This document shows, piece after piece, positions 1-10,300 of a DNA stretch of 21,751 nucleotides. Each line of letters starts with the position of its first letter. Position 1 is the stretch's first letter. Both the position numbers and the translations under genes were made by a program. Origin of the DNA: Temnopleurus reevesii (taxonomy: Eukaryota > Echinodermata > Echinoidea > Temnopleuroida > Temnopleuridae); the NCBI GenBank assembly GCA_036244855.1, contig BQKZ01009016.1, positions 1-21,751 on the forward strand. The letters run 5' to 3'. Under the pieces are notes generated by a model. It was not told the DNA's origin, made no database searches, and worked only from the letters and a program-made list of their open reading frames with translations.

Positions 1-3000
1 AAAAAAAAGAATAAGAAGATGGGGGAAGAAAATAAAGGAGGAGAACTTCTGTGTGCTGAGATATGTAAATATTGCATCCTGTTGACCATTCAATACATGT
101 TTGCAGTATTTAGAATGTAAAAAAAATAAATACAAAGCTACGATAGTCCTACGCTTATGATTGTATAGGGGATGTTGTTCAAAAGTTACAATTGACTGGA
201 AGTTGCAGTTGATTGGAACATGCCAATCAAAATCGTTGTTTCATACGCATCCTGTTAAAAGTTTGTACCATGTGCGAATGAAAATGCGCTTTACATCTTG
301 CAACTGGTTTGCTATCAATTGCAGCTTTTGATCAAAACCCCCATAGTCTGGTATTTAAACTTTACAAAATACCTGCTCTGGAATACAATCTTACATATAT
401 CCTCCAATTATGAAAATGCAATTTTTCTTTGTTATTTTCAAAAAGTTTTTAAAGAGATTCCATTTATATCAAATACAATCTAAGAGATTTTATAAATTGC
501 TAATCACTTATGCTAATGGACCAAATTTACAATCAATATGTTAGTGCAAACTCTTTAGCTATGCCCTAATCAATACACCTTTTCAAGGATGATTGGCTGT
601 GTTTGTATAATACATGTAGATTTAAGATTCAACAAAGAAACGTCAGTGAATCGCAATGTGAAGTGACAGTTATTGATTGATAATCTTGATCAATTTACGT
701 CTTGGAGAAAGTGCAATGGTTGTCAAATTTGGAAATTGTGAGTCGCAGTGTACTTTTGTTTGTTGTTTGGGTTATCATAGTTTAAATTTAAATTATAATT
801 CAGAAAATATTAAGGTACATGTACTTACGGCATATTCCTTGTATAATATGCAAAGCTCTTTCAAATTCTCAAATGGCAAGCTGTGTATCTGTGCAAAGTT
901 TATCATATACTTTTTACTTTATTTTATTTAGCTATGTTTATTTTATTTGCAGACAACAAAAGATATAACATTAGAACTTAAACAATGATACATAAAAAAC
1001 ATAAGAAAAGGAGGGACATTGGACAGTACAAATTTCAGGAAACGGTGTGGGCAAAAATATAAAACTAAAATCATCTTGAACCACTTTTACCAATGCAAAC
1101 TTTAAAGCCTCCCCCCCCCCCCTCCGAATGAAAACCTGGTTGGTGCATATGAATTAAGCAATGAATATTTGTACTATTGTAGCTTACACAATCAAGTTGC
1201 TGATATTTTGCTATTTTTTGCCAATATATTTTAAACAGTACTCAAGGGAAACTATATTGATAATTCTATGACAATGTAGATTTTTTTTGATAATGATATC
1301 TGGATGTTCTGTCAATTCTCATAATCATATTGCCTATCTTCCAGCAGAGGCCTCTTCATTTTTGTGTAAAGCCATACAAGAAATTGTTTCAATAATGATA
1401 AAATGCATGATTCTACAAATTTATGAAGATGAGTAAGTATCAGAATAAATAAATGATTTGGTAAAACGACACAAATTGCAATCACACAGAATATATTAGT
1501 GCCATGCAAAGATTTTTGACGATGTAATTATCATAATTTATATTTCTTTGCATCGAAACTGAAGATGCCTCATTAATTGCTAATGCAATGTGTGAGAATT
1601 CAAGCAAACCAGACTATAGTCCATGTTTGTTTATTGGTCGTTTCTTCTCTTCACTGCTGCATTTGTTGCCTAGCAACATCAAAATCACCCTTGAAGTCAA
1701 CATATTATGATGTCTATACAGCTGTTGCCTGTTTAATAACTTCTGGGTTATTGATCTAGATTTAATTTCACACAATATTGTTGGTTAATTGATTTGGGAA
1801 TCAAGCACTCTTGCTTTCAAAGTTTATTTTGTATGCGTACAGGGAGATAAAGAATAGTTCTTTTTCAGTAAGCCTAGGCCACTGATGGTGGTCACTTGTC
1901 TACAAATACCCAAACGCCTTTAATGTTCCCAGTGTAAAGTTGACATATTCATGTACCAGGGTCATGATTGTTTTTATTGTTGCATCTTTGTTTGCAAAAT
2001 TTATCTCCCATATCAAGAACTTCATGATTTTGATTTGGATATGAAATTCATTGTGCACAAGAAGTGTCATTGAGCATACTACTGTAAAGGGTTCAATATT
2101 GTTATGGTGTTCAAGATTTGAAAGATAAAGTGCAAGTCAGAAATCCTTTGCTTACCTGTTATTACCATGAATCTCAGGACAATGGGATCATACATGTAGG
2201 CCTACATGAGTGGGTCCACCGGACCCTGAGCTGTCCTAATGATAACAGGTAATAGCATTCAAACACGCCATCTCTTTAGTCGCCTATTCAGAGGCACGAG
2301 ACAAATTATCTAATATTATTACCCGGCCATAGCATAGCTGCCAAGTAGGCACTTTTGCATTTAAAGAAATAAATCCCTGCCAGTACCCATTCACTTCACC
2401 TGGGTTGAAGCTCTGACTTTCAATGTACATTTACAGTTTATTTGTAAAGAGGTCATTTGGGATATCATCTAGTGCACAGGTCAAAAGTTAAAAAAGATCA
2501 TGATCGAAGTGGGTTTTAGATAAAGAAAATCTGAGCTACTGTCTGTGAGACAGTTTTATTACCTGCTTTGATTGATGACAGAAGCCATTCATGAATCATC
2601 TCCCTTACAATATATGATGATTTGTTGACCGGAAAAGACTTTGTTTCTAATTATATACAGTGTACAGGGTTTTTACCACTTTTAAAAGGTTCCCCTGATA
2701 CACAATGAACAAAAATATGTAGGATATTTTTGCTTCTTATTCATGTGAGTATGAATTTATCGTTCTATGGACAAGAAAAAAATTCCCTGGTTGGCCAATA
2801 ATGCCATTAAAAAAAATCCCTCTAAATAATCATGCCTTTACAGAAATTCCCCATATATTCCCCAGAAATAGATGGCTATTGCGTAATATTGGAAAATAAT
2901 GACTTATGGGCCAAGAAATGCCCTATATGCACTATATTACAGTACTCTGTAATACCAACTATGTGAATTTTAAAATTTCTTAATTAATTTCTATTGATTT

Positions 3001-3779
3001 TTCTATGTGGATGATTAAAACCAAGAAAATCAGGTCGTGAATTTTCAGAGGGTTGGTTGAAGGACAACCAAACAACCTTTTTTAGGCTTATAGACACTGA
3101 ACATTGAGCAGCTGCTTTTTACCAAGATAAAAAAGCTATTCCACAATACTATCCTGTAGCTCTGAATAGTTCTATATAATTATCAGGTTATGCCTTACTC
3201 TTTCATAGGGTGAAATTTTTATTTTCAAGGTCTGTTGTGAGATGTATTCATTGTCCAAGGAGTAATATTGGCCTTCATATTGCTTTAGGGGATGAAATAT
3301 GTGACAAGTAAATTATTTGTACCCACATTTTCAGTAAATTGTGGGAGAGGCCAGGGAGAGTCCCAATAAGATGTATGTTCAGTATTTCTCTTTTGACAGG
3401 CGTATTTACCTTATTTGCTTTATTTGCACTAAAACAATAAAATAGGTGCATAGTGTCAGATTCCAGGGATTAATGCTGTCCTAATACAAAACAAGACAAA
3501 CAAATGATTTGAGAAAGACTGGGAAATGTCCCAATTACTGATCACAAACCATGTAAGCCATGATATGTCAAAATAGGGAATCGTCTAAGGGCATTGTCAA
3601 GATGAGCACAGGAATTGTGCTTTTTATACATTTGGCTTTACAATTTTAGGTAATTAAAAGTTTCTTGGATGCCCTCCACCAATTGGCCCTCTGAGGGGGG
3701 GGAGGGGGGGTTCACAAATTAAAAAAAAAATTACGATTTTGCATGTGAAATACTACCTGAAATGTCATTTTAAGTCCAT
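1..3779. other. Upstream AT-rich region with no identifiable exon
   Basis: Short ORFs occur but none shows codon structure or a protein I recognise. The acceptor at 4020 implies an upstream exon (5' UTR or coding), and I could not place it, so this may be the first intron, the 5' flank or both. Visible structure: a C run near 1109-1121, a G-rich stretch around 3696-3712 and a foldback at 2152-2252. Confidence 0.6.
2152..2252. repeat. Imperfect 101-bp foldback with perfect central palindrome
   Basis: Outer arms TTACCTGTTAT (2152-2162) and ATAACAGGTAA (2242-2252) are exact inverted repeats. The inner arms match partly (CTCAGG on both). The centre, CATGTAGGCCTACATG (2193-2208), is a perfect 16-base palindrome. 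It could be a small foldback element; no function can be assigned. Confidence 0.6.
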
Positions 3780-4020
3780 TTAGTAAACATATGAAGTACA
3801 ACCTAAATAGTAAATCTAAATTTCCTTTTAGATGGAAAAAAAAGGAAAATGTGATATTGTATTTTTTTCTAGCATTTTTTTTTCTGGATTTCAGAAATTT
3901 CAGTCAGTGAATGTCATTGTTTAGATTGTTTATGGTTATTTAAAAAAATATGAAACAAGTTTATTTGTCTGTATATGGTTTTTACAAGTAATGCTGTCTT
4001 TTTCTGTCTCTGTTCCACAG

Positions 4021-4147
4021 GGGAGTGAAAACAACAACATGAACTTCAAAACTCCAAAGACTTTCCACGTCGGCGGGAGGGTTACCAGACCCTCTCCGAC
4101 GCCTTCAAGAGCAGAATCGTTGATGGAAGAACTAGGTTTTGATGATA
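4021..4147 (+). CDS. KIFC3: First recognisable coding exon, copy 1 of 4
   Basis: The exon is 127 bp, between a pyrimidine-rich acceptor ending CCACAG at 4020 and donor GTAAGT at 4148. It reads GSENNN then ATG at 4039 in an A-rich context (AACAACATGA), so the ATG is a plausible start with the preceding bases as 5' UTR. An in-frame upstream coding exon cannot be excluded, because the acceptor shows some exon lies further upstream. The peptide is basic and Ser/Pro-rich, then acidic (MEELGFDD). It ends after one base of a codon, which the exon at 8049 completes as Ser. Its 127-bp length is not a multiple of three, so joining two copies would shift the frame. Confidence 0.8.
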
Positions 4148-4749
4148 GTAAGTATGAAGAACAAGAGAGAAAGAGAGGGAGAGATATTGATGTGATGTTT
4201 AGAGAGCGATTGAGAGAAGAATAAGGGAGTCAAAGTTATAGGGTAGTGAAAACAATAACATGAACTTCAAAACTCCAAAGACCTTCCACGTTGGCGGGAG
4301 GGTTACCAGACCCTCTCCGACGCCTTCAAGAGCAGAATCCTTGATGGAAGAACTAGGTTTTGATGATAGTAAGTATGAAGAACAAGAAAGGAAGAGTGTA
4401 GGGGGGAGGAGAGATATTGAAGTGAGGTTAAGAGAGTAATTGAGAGAAGAATAAGGGAATCAAAGTTATAGGGTAGTGAAAACAACAACATGAACTTCAA
4501 AACTCCAAAGACTTTCCACGTCGGCGGGAGTGTTACCAGACCATCTCCAATATCTTCAAGAGCAGAATCCTTGATGGAAGAACTAGGATTTGATGATAGT
4601 AAGTATGATGAATGGAAGAGAAAAAGAGACAGGGAGAGGGAGAGATATTGATATGAGGTTTAGAGAGCAATGGTGAGAAGAATAAGAGAGTCAGAGAAAG
4701 AGAGCTGAGGAGATGATGGAAATCTATCCTGTGACAATCCAAGTGAACA

Positions 4750-4787
<38 letters not shown>

Positions 4788-7340
4788 GCAAATGGTTTGT
4801 CTGTCTGATATGTTTGTCCGTCTGATATGTTTGAGAGAATAATGATGGAAAAATACAGGAATGAAGTTGAAAAGTGCACTTGTTTCATATGGAAAAGGAT
4901 TAACTCAAGTGATGAGACCAAAGCAAGAGTTGTGTGGTTGTCCAATGCATGGAATATTTTTTTTTAGAATAGGGTCGGTTTGTATGAAAAAGTTTGTTTT
5001 ACAATTCTATTTTTCTGCATTTCTATTATTTTTTGTTTTTTAGAAGTGAAAAAATTATCAAGTTTGGGCCATTTCCATAGGTTCAGGTGATGGAGGAAAA
5101 CCGAGCAATTTTATTGGTCTTAAAATGTATACCCTACACTTATGATAACAATTTATGCACTATTTTTCAGAGAGGAACATTATTCAACTATCTGTCCTTC
5201 CCTTGATTTCATGTTTTGGAAACAACAAACAAACTAAACAATGTAAACGAAAACACTATTTGTGCTTGTAAATCAACAACATGGCCCAACAGGTATTGCA
5301 ATGGCTGCAGCATACTCCTTGAATTCAATGCCTAAGGGACTAAATTTAGCAGACAATGGTTGATTTCTTCAACCACATAGAAGCTATTATGAAGCTAGAC
5401 AATGGCNTTAGTAAACATATGAAGTACAACCTAAATAGTAAATCTAAATTTCCTTTTAGATGGAAAAAAAAGGAAAATGTGATATTGTATTTTTTTCTAG
5501 CAGTTGAATGGATTTCAGAAATTTCAGTTAGTGAATGTCATCGTTTAGATTGTTTATGATTATTTAAAAAAATATTAAACAAGTTTATTTTTCTGTATAT
5601 GGTTTTTACATGTAAGGCTGTCTTTTTCTGTCTCTCTCCCACAGGGTAGTGAAAACAACAACATGAACTTCAAGACTCCAAAGACTTTCCACGTCGGCGG
5701 GAGGGTTACCAGACCATCCCCGACACCGTCAAGAGCAGAATCGTTGATGGAAGAACTAGGATTCGATGATAGTAAGTATGAAGAATGAGAGAGAAAAAGA
5801 GGGAGATTGATGAAAAAGATTGATGAGTTTTAAAGAGCTTAAAAAAATTGAGAGAAGATAAAGTTCAGAGAATTAAAAGGAAAGAAAGAAAGCTTGGGAA
5901 GTGATGAAATTGAAATTATCAAATTGAACAAGGGAAAAAAGGAAATAGATAGGAGTTTGCATGTTTGTGTGGGTATCTGTCTCGCTGTTTTAGAGGGGGT
6001 CAGAGGGATGGAAGAAAATTCTAGGTTCTAGTTGGAACAAAATGCATTTTGAAATATGATTTGGGGGCCAAATCAAAGAAAAATTGTTTTCATTGTCCAA
6101 TCTTTTTTTTAACAATCTGGTGCAGTCAATCAGTATTTTTAATATTATATTTCTATCTTCAAATTTCTAACACACCTTATATTTTTTACCCCTCCCCCCC
6201 CAAAAAAAAATATGATGTTGGGCCATTTTAATAGGTTAAGGTGGTGGGGGATACCAAGGATTTTATTCTTGGTGTAAAAATCTATGCTTTACATCTTAAG
6301 TAAAATTTTATGCATTTTTTGGAGAGAGGAACAGTTATTTATTCATCTGTCCTTCGTTGATTTCATGTTTTGGAAACAACAAACAAACTAAACAATGTAA
6401 ACGAAAACACTATTTGTGCTTGTAAATCAACAACATGGGCCAACAGGTATTGCAATGGCTGCACCATACTCCTTGAATTCAATGCCTAAGGGACTAAATT
6501 TAGCAGACAATGGTTGATTTCTTCAACCACATAGAAGCTATTATGAAGCTAGACAATGGCACTTTCATTGGACTCAGCTCACTCTGCCTGATTGAGCATG
6601 TTACATGCATACATGACGCGGAATAAAGATGACTTACCAAGGAATACGTAGTAGGGGTGGAATGTGTCTGGAGAATTAAAATAGCAGGGTTCCCAATCTA
6701 CCTGGAAAACCTGGAAAATGTGTTTCACTTTTCCCAGTCAGGGAAAAGTTAGGGAACTTGATAAGAATCAAGAAATTTGATAAGAAATCTCTCAAATCAG
6801 TGAATTTTATATTGTAAGTGAGGATGCATCAAGATACAGGTTGAAATTAGTGATTTATGTTGACAAAGTTATCATGGAATTTTGAAAATCCATCAGGGAA
6901 TTTTGTTCTTCTCATCTAATGGGAACCCATGTACATTTTTTCTCTTTGTTTTTTTTTTCGCTTGGTACGTTCAAAATCATTTTATCAATCCAATTAATTC
7001 TGAAGAAATCCAGATATATATCAGAATGAACACTGTTATCATAATGGAACTAAATGTTTCAGAAAGATACACAATTTTGGGAGATATTATGTAAAGTATT
7101 CCTGAATAAGCCCTTCTTTGCTTTTAAAGCAAGAAGCAGAAAATAATGAAAGAATTGGTACAAACTCCTAGGAAAAGACCTTCTTTCCAAGAAACAGGTA
7201 AAATTAGGGAATTACATGAGAATTGAGACCTAAAAAGTGGAGGGATAAGAAAAGGAAAGATCTTGAAAAGCATTCAGGAAGATGACACTTTTTCATGTTC
7301 TTTATATAATGAGACAGGCAGAGAGAGAGAGAGAGAGAGA

Positions 7341-7386
<46 letters not shown>

Positions 7387-10300
7387 ATGAAGATCTAGAG
7401 AGTAGATTGAAATATGAAATAAGCTTAGCAATTGTTTAAGACTTTAAAGAATATAAATATGAATGTTATTATTGTCTCAAATCAATATTCTAGCATTTCA
7501 ATTTTGCAGCCATTTGATCAAGGGTATATTCTCATGCGACCCAATTAAAGTCACAAAAATCAATAATGAATAGAAATTGCAATATTACACAAGGTCAACA
7601 GCTGCTGTTTAGAAATCATATGCCCTTGAATAATATGAATATCATCTACGGCACAATTATAGAATGATCAATTGTAATTATGACCAGTGGCATAAAAAGC
7701 AACGATTGATAGACGAATGTTCATCCATTCTTTTCTAAGAGAAAGAGGAATATATTTGGAATATATCAGCTACAGTTTAAAGGAATTTTGCATCTATTCT
7801 TATGGATTCTGCTAAGTAATGATATGTGAACATTTATCAACCACATTTTGAATTGTGATGCTACATCTGTTCCACGTGGCTCCTGGAAACAGAAAAATGA
7901 TAAAATTTCAAAAGTTGTTTATCATCCAAGCATCAGTGCACCTATGCTCATAATACGTCACTGGGTTCCATGGCACCCAGACCTAATTAGCATAGATGAA
8001 ATTCAAATGAGATGTTGAGTGCGATCTCTCGTCGTCTCTTCCCGTCAGGTGACCTCTTGACTGACGAGGATGGAAACAGCAGCGATGGAAGCTTTGATGA
8101 GGCTGATAGCGGTCTCGGAAGGGGGAAAAAAGGTGAGCTATTGTTCCATTTTTCTTTCGATTCTCATTACAGAATGTTAATGATGCTCTGATATAATTGC
8201 ATGATATGAAAGCAGGTGTTGTTTGCATTATTTATGATCGTGTCAAGCTCTTTTCTCAATTCAATGCATAGAGGTCTTTATAGTCTAACATTTATAATAT
8301 ACACAAACATGCAAAATTTTTATTCTCCTTTGAAATATACATTTCTATATACTGTAGACAATTTCTTGCGTTGAATGGTCAATAGAAATAAAAAAGAAAT
8401 CATTTGTTAAGAATATAATCCTTTTTAGCAGCTTTCATAATCAATATATTCATGTGTAGAGAAAGTGCAAATAGTGCATGGCATTTATAATGTGTGTACA
8501 CATGCACAGTAGGTGGGCATACACATGCATGTACACAAATGCTCTGTGTATGTTTACATGCTATGTATGAAAAATGATATGCCAGGTACATGACTATATA
8601 TCCCCTGTGTATACTGTACATCTTATGAGCTGATGGAATGCAATCATTCAGATGTCAGTCTGGTTAAAGAGAGATCGGCTGGATAAAGCATTGATAAATT
8701 TGTCAGCAAACATCATTTTCTTTTTTATTTTGCAAAAATATAATGCTGCTGAAAGTTTGCATTAGCAAAACAGTTGAAAATTCAAAATATTATTTATATA
8801 TGAAAAATGAAGTAAATGAAAAATTACAGAGTCTGATGTACATTGTAAAGGCACTAGCGATACATTGTAGGTATTTTCCTTCTTATAAGGTATGCAAAGT
8901 GTCATATAAGATTTATTAAAAATAACTGAATATGATACATCATCATAGAATTGTATAAACTTGAAATGTATAATAAATTGTATGTTCCAGGCCTAATGTT
9001 AAGCGCATGTTGTAATTTTTTTAACTCAATGATATTTAATCTTAAATTAAATCAACTTGCAGCCATCCCAATATCTAAGCCTAACACCCAGTCAAATTGT
9101 AAGTACATGCACACCGGCTTGCAGTGTATTTCATTTAGAATACTTTAGATCAATCAATTCACCTAAGTGGTAGTCTCTGTGTGTTTTATGTATTTGATTT
9201 GCATTATGATATGACATCTGTTTCTCGCACAAATGATTTTGAATACAATGAATACCAGGTTCATGAAATTGAGAGTGAAGCAGCGTATGACTCATCAATT
9301 TGTAATTATGTAAATTTTTACAATATTATCTGAATTTCATTTTCAATGTTTATTTTTTTATTTTTTCATCATTTGTGTTTTTTCCATTATAGCTCATCTA
9401 TTATAATGTTGGAATTTTTATTATGATAAACACTCGAGCATATAGGATATTAAATAATGTTTTTACAGGTTAACCTTGCAACATGATAAATACAGTACTG
9501 TAATTACGAAGCAGGGGACAAATTTAATCTAATGCCATCAAAGGTCATGGCTTGGATGTTCTACCCTCTGGCCTTCACCTTGATAATTGATTGTGCTCTT
9601 TAAAAAAAAATCTTCTTTTGTTTCAAATTTATTCTGTTATAATGAAATGAGCCAATTAGAACGTAATCTTTTACTCATGATTATTAAATTTAAGATCTGG
9701 CAAAGTTCCTGATTTTAATCAGGCAAAGACCTGATGTTATATAAAAGAAGTGTCATGCCTAAAGATTAAGAAAGGAACTTTATCATAATATGACTTTTCA
9801 TCTTGGGTTTCAAGGCTGTTCAATATTTGCTCTGAAAGCTAATTATAAGAACTAAACGCACCCATCGGTAACGAGGCATGAAAGTAGAATATGCCTCAAC
9901 CCTTATTGGAATGTGCCACTATTATTAGAAACCAATGAAGTGCAATTCGGCTCAATGTCATATTCATTATTGTGAAGTATATTTTCATATTTTGTGTGCA
10001 TTGTATTGCTGTGTTTTGTCAGTAGCTCTTCATGCACTTTGTGTATAGGTGTGATATCGAAGCCTTAGGGTGTTTGATTCCTGAGAATATATTATGAGTT
10101 TAGGAGTTAAACAGGTTATTCAAGCAGTTTGATATACTTTGGCATTATGTCATTTATTTCTCAGCTCATTTGTAAGTACATGTACCAATATTAGATTTAT
10201 ATCATACTTTTGACAATATTATACAGGATTTTTGTAATTTGTTCCATTTTTGTTGTGTATTTTGCATTGCATTTCGTTTATTCTATTCTATTGTTTTGCA

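Larger units (their letters stand above)
4021..4705 (+). repeat. Tandem array of 221-230 bp units (first exon plus purine-rich intron)
   Basis: Three units start at 4021, 4242 and 4472. Each has the 127-bp exon, the GTAAGTATG donor and about 95-105 bp of AG-rich intron with shared words such as GAGAGATATTGA and GAAGAATAAG. The duplication boundary lies just upstream of the exon, so copies 2 and 3 have purine-rich intron where copy 1 has its pyrimidine tract. Confidence 0.8.
3780..6560 (+). repeat. Segment repeated across a single N (3780-5406 and 5408-6560)
   Basis: The first ~95 bases after the N (from 5408) are identical to those from 3780, and the last 204 bases before the N (5203-5406) match 6357-6560 with two differences by reading. 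The middle parts are homologous but diverged and differ in first-exon copy number (three against one). Each segment's end corresponds exactly to the other's end at the N. This is the geometry expected when two overlapping contigs, or two haplotypes, are abutted without merging. Confidence 0.85.
6561..8048 (+). other. Intron with simple repeat and a possible hAT-like remnant
   Basis: Part of the intron between the 127-bp exon and the exon at 8049. Apart from the elements at 6685-6930 and 7321-7385 I see only AT-rich sequence and no supportable coding exon. Confidence 0.65.

Noticed and set aside
4303..4945. Minus-strand open frames across the first-exon array and the G tract
   Set aside because: They are antisense to the exon copies, and the Pro-rich stretch is the G tract read backwards.
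7204..7431. Minus-strand Leu/Ser-rich frame
   Set aside because: It is the (GA)n microsatellite translated.
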